Assembly (NCBI GenBank): GCA_014058405.1
Contig: CP047423.1
Location: 3,952,501 to 4,016,500 of the forward strand
Length of the DNA: 64,000 nt
Source: Candidatus Nitrospira kreftii
GTDB lineage: Bacteria; Nitrospirota; Nitrospiria; Nitrospirales; Nitrospiraceae
Reading direction: 5' to 3'
The notes beneath the pieces were generated by a model that saw only the letters and a program-made list of their open reading frames with translations, searched no databases and was not told the DNA's origin. How positions within the stretch are numbered: position 1 is the first letter of the stretch; every line of letters begins with the position of its first letter. The translations under genes were made by a program, and so were the position numbers. This document shows, in pieces, positions 37,400 to 45,527 of this stretch.

Positions 37400-37675
37400 T
37401 TACGAGTGAGAAGGGCCAAGGCCACTGCCCCCCATTCCGTCGTGCCCGATTAAACGAATTGTGTCCCCATCGTGGACCATTGAATCATCACTGGCGATCT
37501 TCTTATTGATTGTCACCAAGACCTTCTTTTCTCGAATCAACTGAAGGATATGACGAAGTTGAATGCCCTGCCGCTGAATGAGTTGCCGAATAGACATAGA
37601 TCTGTCTATCTCACATGCCAGATCACGCTCCCCGTCAATAGTCTGCAACTGTCCGGTGAGAACAATGGTCACCAT
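37400..37675 (-). CDS. MoaD/ThiS-like ubiquitin-fold protein
   Basis: A 91-residue protein with a beta-grasp pattern: MVTIVLTGQLQTIDGERDLA, SIRQLIQRQGIQLRHILQLI, VTINKKIASDDSMVHDGDTI, RLIGHDGMGG. The DGDTIRLI motif and the internal -GG resemble sulfur carriers MoaD/ThiS, but the GG is not terminal: SGLGPSHS follows, so it would need trimming or it is a non-carrier relative. It converges with the HU gene. Confidence 0.72.
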   Translation of the reverse strand: MVTIVLTGQLQTIDGERDLACEIDRSMSIRQLIQRQGIQLRHILQLIREKKVLVTINKKIASDDSMVHDGDTIRLIGHDGMGGSGLGPSHS

Positions 37676-37763
37676 ACCCCTAGCTCCTTGTGCCTCCGAC
37701 GGCAGTCACTCATTGGCAGCCTTTAGTTGACTCACCACGCATCACTGCGGATAATGAACGCGT

Positions 37764-38189
37764 ATGCCGTCGCTCAATGTTCAAAACCCAGGAATGCCCG
37801 ATCTTCAGTTTGTCCTCTTCGTATCGGCTCTGTGTACCTCTGACCTCACGACGATCAATCTCCCACCAGAGCTTCGCAACACCATTTTTGACCGGTGCTG
37901 GTCGTTGATACACACCGAAGCACCACCGACCGATCCAAAAGAGAGGGTGCTTGACCTCCGAGGCGGGACAGAGCTTACCCTTGATGCCTGCGCCGCCACA
38001 ATCCGATCGCTCCTGCAGGAGGCTCACATTACAACCCTCGTGTGGGACCACCCGGTCAGTGAGCCGAGCATGAACAGCTCACCTGAGGCCCTTCCTCTCG
38101 TCGATCGTTTGGGGAAATTGTACCCTGAGAGACCGGACATCGTCGATCCAACCAACCGGCCATCGAGCGGATCGAATCCGACTTCCTAA
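37764..38189 (+). CDS. Hypothetical protein
   Basis: A 141-residue protein (MPSLNVQNPGMPDLQFVLFV...). No signal peptide motif fits well; the segment TLDACAATIRSLLQEAHITT could be helical. An alternative ATG lies at 37794. Proline- and serine-rich C-terminus. I do not recognise it. It ends 12 bp before rfbC, in the same direction. Confidence 0.5.
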   Translation: MPSLNVQNPGMPDLQFVLFVSALCTSDLTTINLPPELRNTIFDRCWSLIHTEAPPTDPKERVLDLRGGTELTLDACAATIRSLLQEAHITTLVWDHPVSEPSMNSSPEALPLVDRLGKLYPERPDIVDPTNRPSSGSNPTS

Positions 38190-38201
38190 GCAAGGGATGC
38201 C

Positions 38202-38762
38202 ATGCGTGTGACACGAATTGATATTCCAGGTGTGCTCTTGCTCGAACCGACTCTTCTTTCCGATCATCGAGGGTCGTTCATGGAGACATATCATGAAGAC
38301 CGCTACCGGAACGCTGGTATCACCGAACGGTTTGTCCAAGATAACTTTTCACGATCCATCCGGAACACACTTCGAGGACTCCATTTTCAGGAACCGCAGG
38401 CCCAAGGGAAACTCGTCATGGCGCTCGAAGGAACCGTGTATGATGTGGTTGTCGATATCCGTAAAGGCTCACCATCGTTCGGCAAATGGTACGGAATCGA
38501 GTTATCAGGAGACACCCTTCAACAGATGTACATTCCCCCAGGCTGCGCTCATGGCTTTTGCGTGACGAGTGCCACCGCGTCGTTCCTGTACAAGTGCACC
38601 GCCTATTATTCACCAACCTATGATCACGGAATCCTCTGGAACGATCAGACCTTGGGGATTCATTGGCCGATTAGCGAGCCTATCCTCTCCTCAAAAGACC
38701 AGAGTCTCCACACCCTCGCTGCGATGGACACGGCGCTGCCGGTCTATAAGCCGGCCGCCTAA
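38202..38762 (+). CDS. rfbC: dTDP-4-dehydrorhamnose 3,5-epimerase
   Basis: Epimerises dTDP-4-keto-6-deoxyglucose in dTDP-rhamnose synthesis for surface polysaccharide. The 186-residue cupin has GVLLLEPTLLSDHRGSFMET, FVQDNFSRSIRNTLRGLHFQ, the catalytic His of RGLHFQ, VVDIRKGSPSFGKWYGIELS and YIPPGCAHGFCVTSATASFL. All RfbC motifs are intact. rfbA, rfbB and rfbD are not in the window. Confidence 0.95.
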   Translation: MRVTRIDIPGVLLLEPTLLSDHRGSFMETYHEDRYRNAGITERFVQDNFSRSIRNTLRGLHFQEPQAQGKLVMALEGTVYDVVVDIRKGSPSFGKWYGIELSGDTLQQMYIPPGCAHGFCVTSATASFLYKCTAYYSPTYDHGILWNDQTLGIHWPISEPILSSKDQSLHTLAAMDTALPVYKPAA

Positions 38763-38905
38763 CACGTTCTACGAGCATCCATAGGCGCATCATCTGGCCT
38801 CGTTGCATGGCTCAACCAATGAGCTCGTCGGATCTCCACTCTTCCTAGTGACAGCACGACGACAAGTGTGGTATGAGTTCGATGGTTCTCTTGCCATATT
38901 GGCTC

Positions 38906-38983
38906 GTCCCCATCGTCTAGCCTGGCCTAGGACATTGCCCTTTCAAGGCAGTAACACGGGTTCAAATCCCGTTGGGGACACCA
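38906..38983 (+). tRNA. tRNA-Glu (anticodon UUC)
   Basis: Acceptor GTCCCCA pairs with TGGGGAC, the anticodon loop CTTTCAA sits in a TTGCC/GGCAG stem, the T arm is ACGGGTTCAAATCCCGT and CCA is encoded. Anticodon TTC specifies glutamate. Length is 78 nt including CCA. Confidence 0.95.
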
Positions 38984-39129
38984 CCTTCCCGATTCAGGTC
39001 GGCACTGGTCTTGGCCATCGCTATTACAGACGGCATGAAGGCAGGCGTTTGAGACTGCCCTGCAATCCCCTGACTACAGTATCTCCACTGATGAGAATAT
39101 TCCTTCTGCCAAAGTAACCCCAACAACAG

Positions 39130-39519
39130 CTACCCCTCAAAGGCATGACTGCATTTCCGGCAGAGAAATTTCGAGGCAATCGTATCCTTCCAATCATTCA
39201 ACTTCTGGGTATAATTTCTAGATTTTAGTGCACCATACCCAACCCACACACCTATAAAAGCAACGGAGGAGGCTATGTCCGCCATGGCCACCTCCGACTC
39301 CCCACCCTGTGGAGACGTCATACTCAACATGACCACAGCATTAACAGGTACGCCAAGCAAGAAGCCTTGTACATACGCCCACGGAGCCTTCGGGGGATGA
39401 TAGGACGAAGGGACACCCTCCAGGTCTTTAGGTTTCATACTTTCCGGTTGACGGAATATCTCACTTATCCTTTGAGCTTTCTCTGTACTACAACTTGGAC
39501 ACTTCCGCTGAGAAGACAT
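39130..39519 (-). CDS. Membrane protein with split zinc ribbon
   Basis: A 129-residue protein with CPSCSTEK near the N-terminus and LCRKCSHAFEG at the C-terminus, so two C-x2-C halves of a zinc ribbon are separated by two hydrophobic segments (YVQGFLLGVPVNAVVMLSMT and MADIASSVAFIGVWVGYGAL). The two halves could meet on the cytoplasmic side. No family recognised. It lies downstream of amoC and its terminator. Confidence 0.6.
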   Translation of the reverse strand: MSSQRKCPSCSTEKAQRISEIFRQPESMKPKDLEGVPSSYHPPKAPWAYVQGFLLGVPVNAVVMLSMTSPQGGESEVAMADIASSVAFIGVWVGYGALKSRNYTQKLNDWKDTIASKFLCRKCSHAFEG

Positions 39520-39616
39520 CGAAATGCTCCTTTCTTCTCAAAATACAATTCCTACAGTACATATTGAAAAGAGTCCTCCCAATCGACCTGTACTGGGTTA
39601 AACACATTTTCCTTCC

Positions 39617-39664
39617 AGAAAAAGAAACGGCCCGGCGCTCCATCTACGGGAGCCCCGGGCCGTG
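39617..39664 (-). terminator. Rho-independent terminator of amoC
   Basis: On the minus strand ACGGCCCGGGGCTCC and GGAGCGCCGGGCCGT form a strong GC-rich hairpin around CGTAGAT, followed by TTTCTTTTT. It lies about 30 bp beyond the amoC stop codon. Confidence 0.85.
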
Positions 39665-39692
39665 TTCACACCCACCTAACTGTCGCTACGTG

Positions 39693-40502
39693 CTAGTAGA
39701 CGCTCTTGGACCCTGGGCCCACCTGGCTGGGAAACGGATCCAGGATACTCTTGGGCGCATTGTTCCAGATCACGTCCGCGAGGTTCGACATGCGGCTCAC
39801 GATCTGGGCCGCCACCCCGCCGGCCGCCCCGAACAACCCGCACCAGCCCAACGTCACAAAGCCCCAGTGCAACGGCGCCGAGAACAGCTCATCGACAAAC
39901 CAGAACGCATGGCCCCACTCATTCAACCCCACGTTCGGCAGAATGAACATCGGCCCCACCACCGCCGCCACCAACGCAAACGACGTCGCTTGGCTATACA
40001 GCGGCAACCGCGTCTGCGCATACAGATAGCTCGCCACGCCGCACGTGATGTACAACGGGAAGGTCCCGTAGAACGCCACGATGTGGCTCGCCGTGAAGCT
40101 CGTATCCCGGATGATCACCTGGTGCCACGCCGCATCCTGCTCCAGGGTGTAGCTGCCCGCGTAGTACACGCCCCAGATGTAGCACACCAGCCAGCCCATC
40201 CAGTAGAAGTACCGCTTCAGCTCCAGTTTCGGGTCCAGGTTCGTCAGGTTCCGATCCCGCGTCACCCAGATCCAGCCGATGGTCACGGCAAAGAACGCCG
40301 CATTGGCCAGAATGTTAAACCGCCACAGTCCCATCCAGACGGAGTCAAACTCAGGGGTCATGGAGTCCAACCCGTGGGAATACCCAAACGCCCGCTGATA
40401 CAGCACCCAAAAAACGCCGATCGCCAGCATTGCAAACCAGCCGATCTTCACCGGCTTCGAGTCATACCACTGCGAAATGTCATACCCGCGATCACTTGCC
40501 AT
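39693..40502 (-). CDS. amoC: Ammonia monooxygenase subunit C (stand-alone copy)
   Basis: Membrane subunit of the copper enzyme that oxidises ammonia to hydroxylamine. The 269-residue protein reads [117 protein letters not shown], which follows Nitrosomonas AmoC almost motif for motif, including the Asp/His/His metal-site region. About six membrane helices are expected. No amoA or amoB is adjacent, as with extra amoC copies of comammox Nitrospira. GGAAGGAGGATAAACC precedes the ATG. Its very GC-rich third positions leave a long opposing open frame. Confidence 0.95.
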   Translation of the reverse strand: MASDRGYDISQWYDSKPVKIGWFAMLAIGVFWVLYQRAFGYSHGLDSMTPEFDSVWMGLWRFNILANAAFFAVTIGWIWVTRDRNLTNLDPKLELKRYFYWMGWLVCYIWGVYYAGSYTLEQDAAWHQVIIRDTSFTASHIVAFYGTFPLYITCGVASYLYAQTRLPLYSQATSFALVAAVVGPMFILPNVGLNEWGHAFWFVDELFSAPLHWGFVTLGWCGLFGAAGGVAAQIVSRMSNLADVIWNNAPKSILDPFPSQVGPGSKSVY

Positions 40503-40903
40503 GGTTTATCCTCCTTCCGATAAAAACTAAATCTTTATGCTAAAGATATTCGGAACAACAGACCTCTAAGAAATAACTTTCCCCTTTCTCTCACGCTCAA
40601 ACAAATTCTACTCCAATGAAACAGACCATTTCAACACCCTTTGCCGGTTCCCAAGATTCATCCACCTCGCGTGACAACAGAGCTACCGTCGCCCGATCGA
40701 TGCCTTTCCCCCTTGCTGTTCAAGCTTAACTATCAATGGCTTACTCATCATCTTTATTTTATATACTCGGTCACTTGCCGTATCACCCTGGAGCCCATCC
40801 CCCACACCATGGTGGAAAGAAATGCGACATTGATCGCCCATGCGGTCGTAGCGTAGGATTGAAACCTTAGAGTTCGCATCACTCTCTCGCACTTCCGATC
40901 CAT
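40503..40903. other. Divergent intergenic region upstream of amoC
   Basis: A 401 bp AT-richer gap between amoC and the DUF1566 gene. It supplies the amoC promoter and a leader of unknown length. I see no clear sigma-70 boxes at a good spacing and no hairpin that could be a riboswitch. Confidence 0.5.
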
Positions 40904-41467
40904 ATGACATCGAGAAACCTAGCGTTGAAACTGGCTCTTCTTACAGTGAGCATAGGTGCATGCCTAGCTCTCTACCAACTCTGGAACCGCCCGACAACTC
41001 AGAAAGAAGTGCTAATTGCTAGTATCATCAATAACTGGCAACAGGCGCACACATCGGATCACCGATTTCAGATTTTGCCAGAATTCAACAATGACGCAGT
41101 CCTCGACACGGAAACTGGGCTGATATGGGAAATCTCTCCTAGCTCAACAACCATAACTTGGAACGAAGCCCGTTCCACTTGCCTCATCAGATCCATTGGA
41201 GGTCAAAAAGGCTGGCGCCTACCGGCGCCCTCTGAAATGCGTAGCCTCGTGGGGCCGGCAGTGGACTCACCGATTCCCAATATCCCCCCAGGGCATCCAT
41301 TTTTGAACATTCAGCCGACATCCTATTGGACCGTAGTCCCGGAAGATAATCAGCCTTCCTATGCGCGCTATGTGGATGCATTCCTCGGGAACGTACTGAG
41401 TTTCATCAAGGTCTACACCTATCCGGTCTGGTGCGTTCGCGGGCCGATTAAGTCCGATGACCATTGA
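40904..41467 (+). CDS. DUF1566 (Lcl) domain protein, membrane-anchored
   Basis: A 187-residue protein with an N-terminal anchor (LALKLALLTVSIGACLALYQ). The exported part holds the DUF1566 pattern: LDTETGLIWEISPSSTTITW, NEARSTCLIRSIGGQKGWRL, PAPSEMRSLV, and ends in the SYWTV...WCVRG strand pair. Such domains are C-type-lectin-like, the same fold class as the SUMF1 proteins further right. Function unknown. It is divergent from amoC. Confidence 0.78.
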   Translation: MTSRNLALKLALLTVSIGACLALYQLWNRPTTQKEVLIASIINNWQQAHTSDHRFQILPEFNNDAVLDTETGLIWEISPSSTTITWNEARSTCLIRSIGGQKGWRLPAPSEMRSLVGPAVDSPIPNIPPGHPFLNIQPTSYWTVVPEDNQPSYARYVDAFLGNVLSFIKVYTYPVWCVRGPIKSDDH

Positions 41468-41657
41468 GCTCAGCAGTCACGCGTTACTGGAGTAGCTCAC
41501 CAACAAGTTAACCATTGGTCCTCCTCGGGCGATTGTGTACTCGCGCGGCTCAACTCGCGTATTTTTCCCCGTCTGCGGATTCCCCAAAGCTCTCTCCCGT
41601 TGTGACTCGTTATGAAGTCGCGATGGACATCGCGAAGCTCCAAATTGATGGGCCTCC

Positions 41658-42575
41658 TCACTGATACACGCGCTGGCGCATCGACAGAAGAATCATGAGG
41701 CGGCTGTGAAGAGCGGTGAGATCATCGAGCAGTTCGATCTTCATATTCCGAAGACGATCTCCGAAAGCGTGGGCACTCTGGCCCCCCACGGCAACAGGCC
41801 ATCGGGTGACCAGGTGTTCAAATTCCTTGAGTTGTTGTCGAATAGCGGCCTCGGACTTTGCTTCAGTGAGAGAGAGAAGCACGAGATCTGGACTGATCTT
41901 CTCGCAGAAGGCAACGAGGTCAGACATCGGAAGGTTAGGGCCAAGGTAATACACCTGGCAACCTCGGGTCGCTGCGATATATGCAACGGCTTGGGCCCCG
42001 ATTTCATGCGTTTCCCCTTCCGGGCAAGCGATCAACACACGCGGACCGAATTCATTCACGGGAAGCTGATTCATGACAGAGAACAACTTCTGCTGGATGA
42101 GCTTCGTGACGTAATGTTCGATGGCGGTTCCAAGAAGACCTTGGTGCCACAATTCCCCGATTCGTCGTTGCAGTGGGAGTAAAATACGCTGGACAGCTTC
42201 TTCGAAGGGAATGACGGCCACTGCGCCGTTGAGTTTCCGCTCGAACCCCGCCTTGTCGATCGGGTCAAGCATTCCAAGCAAATCATCTAATAGATGCTCA
42301 TGCGGCTTCTGTTCCTCTGAGACAAATGGGGTTGCGAGACGCATACGTGCGAGTAGCGAATCGCGTCCCTCTGTTGCAAGACCACCGATTGTTGCGCCTT
42401 GCTCCATCTGCGCTTTCACAAAGCGCAGGAGTGCCACATCCTCATCACTGTATTCGCGATAGCGATTTGAACTTCGCGAAGGTGTGACAAGACCATACCG
42501 CCTCTCCCACACACGAATCACGTCTTTCGAGAGTCCTGTTAATTTCGCAACTCTATGAATTCTATGTTTATTCAT
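41658..42575 (-). CDS. CarH/LitR-type B12-dependent photoreceptor repressor (copy 1)
   Basis: A 305-residue MerR-family regulator. Residues 1-70 form the winged helix (RVAKLTGLSKDVIRVWERRY; NRYREYSDEDVALLRFVKAQ). A four-helix cap and a Rossmann cobalamin domain follow. The light-sensing residues of Thermus CarH are kept with identical spacing: W143-H144-x8-E153-H154 (WHQGLLGTAIEH), and the axial His is H190 in EGETHEIG. In this family dark AdoCbl-bound tetramers repress and light releases DNA. The start M4 of the frame aligns with copy 2. It is divergent from a tetraheme cytochrome gene across a shared operator. Confidence 0.9.
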   Translation of the reverse strand: MNKHRIHRVAKLTGLSKDVIRVWERRYGLVTPSRSSNRYREYSDEDVALLRFVKAQMEQGATIGGLATEGRDSLLARMRLATPFVSEEQKPHEHLLDDLLGMLDPIDKAGFERKLNGAVAVIPFEEAVQRILLPLQRRIGELWHQGLLGTAIEHYVTKLIQQKLFSVMNQLPVNEFGPRVLIACPEGETHEIGAQAVAYIAATRGCQVYYLGPNLPMSDLVAFCEKISPDLVLLSLTEAKSEAAIRQQLKEFEHLVTRWPVAVGGQSAHAFGDRLRNMKIELLDDLTALHSRLMILLSMRQRVYQ

Positions 42576-42593
42576 AAACAACAATACATTAAA

Positions 42594-42704
42594 ATTATAT
42601 TATAATGTCCAATGTTTGTCAAATACTATTATAAACATCTATTGACACCTTAGACATATTCAGTTATACATTAGACGTATAAGATACAAACATTGAACAT
42701 AAGC
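42594..42704. promoter_or_regulatory. Divergent CarH promoter/operator 1
   Basis: Two strong overlapping-region promoters. Leftward (to carH copy 1): TTGACA (complement of 42617-42622), 17 bp, TATAAT (complement of 42594-42599). Rightward (to the cytochrome): TTGACA 42642-42647, 17 bp, TATACA 42665-42670. Copies of a GACAT-type element recur at 42653, 42674 and 42696, about two helical turns apart, and one lies inverted inside the leftward spacer (42605). Nearly the same arrangement occurs at 52941-53050. Confidence 0.75.
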
Positions 42705-42717
42705 CAGGAGGGTCATC

Positions 42718-43344
42718 ATGCTAGGGAGGTTCAGGCAATACTTGGGCGCGTCGGGCGGCGCCCTGCTTCTTGGCGCCGTTCTCATGGTCGGAGCAATCGC
42801 CGTGGTCTTCGGCGGGGAGCACGCCCTCTCCAGAACCGAGTTCTGCGTGAGCTGTCATTCCCAAACCTACCCGTGGGAGGAGCTGAAAAAATCCTCGCAC
42901 TATGGCGCACTCGGGGCCGATCCAGGCTGCAAGGACTGCCACGTACCTCAGGGCTTGGGGAACTTCCATCTGGCCCTATGGACACACATCTATGACGGGT
43001 CGCGCGCCGTACTTGCGGAGATGAAGTATGACTACTCGACAATCGAGAAATTTAACGAGCGCCGGCCTATCATGGCCCATTACGCGCGCATGTCCCTCAA
43101 AAACTGGGACAGCGTCACTTGCCGGGATTGCCATAAGAACACCAAGCCACCCGGCGCATCGGCGAAGGCCGCGCACAAGAAAATGGAAACCGAGGGTGCC
43201 ACCTGCATCGATTGCCATCAGAATCTGGTCCATAAGAAAGTCCCGGAGAGCGATCTCAATGCAAGTTTAGCGAAGGGGATCATGGTATTGAAGGAAGTAA
43301 AAAAGGGAACGGAAGACACTGAGGATTCGGATGATAAGGACTGA
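42718..43344 (+). CDS. NapC/NirT/NrfH-type tetraheme cytochrome c
   Basis: A 208-residue membrane-anchored quinol dehydrogenase. An N-terminal helix (GGALLLGAVLMVGAIAVVFG) is followed by four CxxCH heme motifs at C43-H47 (CVSCH), C71-H75 (CKDCH), C135-H139 (CRDCH) and C163-H167 (CIDCH). Members pass electrons from quinol to periplasmic reductases or, as cM552 (CycB), between HAO cytochromes and quinone. It is the first gene right of CarH operator 1; CCAGGAGGG precedes the ATG. A charged C-terminal tail (KGTEDTEDSDDKD) is unusual. Confidence 0.9.
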   Translation: MLGRFRQYLGASGGALLLGAVLMVGAIAVVFGGEHALSRTEFCVSCHSQTYPWEELKKSSHYGALGADPGCKDCHVPQGLGNFHLALWTHIYDGSRAVLAEMKYDYSTIEKFNERRPIMAHYARMSLKNWDSVTCRDCHKNTKPPGASAKAAHKKMETEGATCIDCHQNLVHKKVPESDLNASLAKGIMVLKEVKKGTEDTEDSDDKD

Positions 43345-43551
43345 TGTAGCCCCCAGGCCCGGGACTAATCTGATATCTCGGTAAATTTCTGATTCACAGT
43401 TGGACACCATCAGACTAAGATCCATATGACCGTTTCATCTTGATGACCAGAATTTATGTCATCCACCCACGGTGGTGGAAGGTGTTATCGCAGAAGAGTA
43501 TTCATATTCAGTGCTTCGAGGCATCCAAGTGGAAAGAGCAGGAGGTAGCGA

Positions 43552-44748
43552 ATGCGGAGAATGAAGATCGGGCAATTCGTCCTGGTGATGACATTCAGCC
43601 TAACTCTGTCGGGAGAGATAGCCTCAGCAGCCGAACTCATGCCATTAGATCCAGTGCCAGCCGCTTATGCCGACAAACACATGCCGCCCGGCTGGTGGAC
43701 GGATCGAAAGGTCATTAAGGAGGGAAGAGACATTTATTTCGGTGAAGCCATCACACTTGTCGCCTGTCACTCTTGCCATGGTCAGGATGGACGTCCGGTA
43801 AGCAGTGGCGGGGGACTCCGTGACCAAAACAATACCAGCCGTTTCTCAGACAGCTACTGGTATTGGCGAGTGGCGGAAGGGATTCCAAAAACGCCAATGA
43901 TGCCCTGGAAATCGCTCCTCTCAGAAGATCAGATTTGGAAAGTGATCGCGTTCATACATACCTTCTCGCATAAGGATAAACCCTCGAAGCACACGGATTA
44001 TAAGGCAGAGGCACGACCGAAGAAGGTCATCGTCAAAGATGCCGCACCCATGATGCTGGTGCCGGCGGGGGAATTTATCATGGGATCCAACGAAGGGGAT
44101 GGCCATGAGAAGCCCGAGCACAGAGTCCTTCTCGATGCCTATTACATGGACATGCACGAGGTGACGGTCGGGCAATATGGGGAGTTCCTAGAAGCCAACA
44201 GTTTTGACCCTCCGCCGTCGTGGACAACCATGGCCGAACCTCCCCATGAGAATCGCCCTGTCGTCAATGTCGATTGGAAGGATGCGAACAATTATTGCAA
44301 GTGGGCCGGCAAGCGGCTGCCGACGGAAGCCGAGTGGGAGAAGGCGGCCCGCGGAACGGATGGCCGGATCTATCCCTGGGGCAACGATCCTCCGGATCCC
44401 CTCAAGGCCAACTATGGGAAGGAGAAGTGGGACAACCACAATGCACTAGTGCCGGTGGGGCAATTGAAAGACGGCCAGAGCTCCTATGGGATCTATGATC
44501 TAGCGGGAAATGTCTCAGAATGGGTGAGCGACTGGTATGACCCAGATTATTATGCGACCAGCCCATCGAAAAACCCGCAGGGACCTGAAAATGGTAAATA
44601 CAAAGTCTTGCGGGGAGGCTCATGGGACTTTGCTGCTGAGAATCTGCGATCGTCGCGCCGGGACTTCAACATACCATCGGCCACCGACTACGACTCACCG
44701 GCGTATCGGAACTTCAACAGTGGGTTTAGGTGTGCAAAGAATCCATAG
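43552..44748 (+). CDS. Cytochrome c - SUMF1/FGE-fold fusion protein
   Basis: A 398-residue exported fusion. The signal peptide (IGQFVLVMTFSLTLSGEIAS-A) leads to a cytochrome c domain with C72-HSC-H76 and a methionine ligand candidate in PKTPMMPWKSLLSEDQ. From about residue 165 a formylglycine-generating-enzyme-like domain follows (MMLVPAGEFIMGSNEGDGHE; GKRLPTEAEWEKAARGTDGR; YDLAGNVSEWVSDWYD; KVLRGGSWDFAAENLRSSRR; FRCAKNP). The Cys pair that FGE uses in GGS-x-C-x4-C is absent, so formylglycine formation is unlikely. AGGAGG lies before the ATG. It follows the tetraheme gene by about 200 bp. Confidence 0.88.
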   Translation: MRRMKIGQFVLVMTFSLTLSGEIASAAELMPLDPVPAAYADKHMPPGWWTDRKVIKEGRDIYFGEAITLVACHSCHGQDGRPVSSGGGLRDQNNTSRFSDSYWYWRVAEGIPKTPMMPWKSLLSEDQIWKVIAFIHTFSHKDKPSKHTDYKAEARPKKVIVKDAAPMMLVPAGEFIMGSNEGDGHEKPEHRVLLDAYYMDMHEVTVGQYGEFLEANSFDPPPSWTTMAEPPHENRPVVNVDWKDANNYCKWAGKRLPTEAEWEKAARGTDGRIYPWGNDPPDPLKANYGKEKWDNHNALVPVGQLKDGQSSYGIYDLAGNVSEWVSDWYDPDYYATSPSKNPQGPENGKYKVLRGGSWDFAAENLRSSRRDFNIPSATDYDSPAYRNFNSGFRCAKNP

Positions 44749-45000
44749 GCTTTAAGTCTTGGCTCTGTCATTGCAGTCGGAGGTGTACTGATTGCGATCA
44801 GGACCTGGTCAAAAAAAAGTCCGGGATATGGCTCTTAACGTTTGTAAAGAGCCGGGCACCATGGTCTTGAAGGAAGAGAAGGAAGTGGTGTGACTGACAT
44901 AGCGCGCTTAACCGGTCGTTAGTGCTCTTTAAACAATCAGCAGTGAACATATTATTTATCAATGGCCGTCGATGTTTTCACTCAAACCGAGGAGGTTCCC

Positions 45001-45339
45001 ATGTATTCAATTCCAAAAGTAGTCGGCGTCATGTCTTGCGCTTTCTTGCTGTGCTTTGGTCTGGCTGGCACTACCGCTCTAGCTGCAGACGATATGCAAC
45101 TTGGCCCATCTGGTGAGCGGATAGGCGGCCAATCTGGTCAGAGGGCCGATAAAGATAAATTACAGGGTGGAGCAGGCGAACACTCCGATAAGAGGATGGG
45201 CGGTCAAGCGGGTACGAGAGCCTCTAAAGACAAGTTGAAGGGCGTCATTGCTGACGACGCTGATCACAGAATGGGCGGTCAAGCCGGGCACAAGGGCGCT
45301 GAAGATATGCTGGAGCGCCCCGCGAAAACGAAAAAGTGA
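45001..45339 (+). CDS. Small exported GGQ-repeat protein
   Basis: A 112-residue protein with a signal peptide (MYSIPKVVGVMSCAFLLCFG, LAGTTALA-AD). The mature part holds three imperfect repeats of about 25 residues around R-(I/M)-GGQ-(S/A)-G-x-(R/K) followed in two of them by xxxKDKL-x-G (ERIGGQSGQRADKDKLQGG; KRMGGQAGTRASKDKLKGV; HRMGGQAGHKGAEDMLE). Very charged and probably disordered. GAGGAGG lies just before the ATG. No family recognised; a CarH-like half site sits about 55 bp upstream (44941). Confidence 0.7.
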   Translation: MYSIPKVVGVMSCAFLLCFGLAGTTALAADDMQLGPSGERIGGQSGQRADKDKLQGGAGEHSDKRMGGQAGTRASKDKLKGVIADDADHRMGGQAGHKGAEDMLERPAKTKK

Positions 45340-45527
45340 CGTTGGTTGTGTTCCGAGGCAGGACTTAACTATGTCGGCGAGTCACCGATTGAGGATGGCA
45401 TCCTGCCATCCTCGGCCTTAGGACGGCTGATCCAGTGGCACAGTCTGTTGTCTGCGGCTAACAAGGTGGTTTCAACGTGGTTTCAATGAGCGGCTTCTAA
45501 CGTCTTTGAGTAAAGTGGGGGGTGCAT

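Noticed and set aside
39495-40523. 342-codon open frame opposite amoC
   Set aside because: Arg/His/Pro-rich nonsense composition; it is the mirror of the GC-rich codons of amoC.
40503-42660. Cobalamin riboswitch near the B12-dependent regulators
   Set aside because: No B12-box-like sequence or suitable long structured leader could be recognised.
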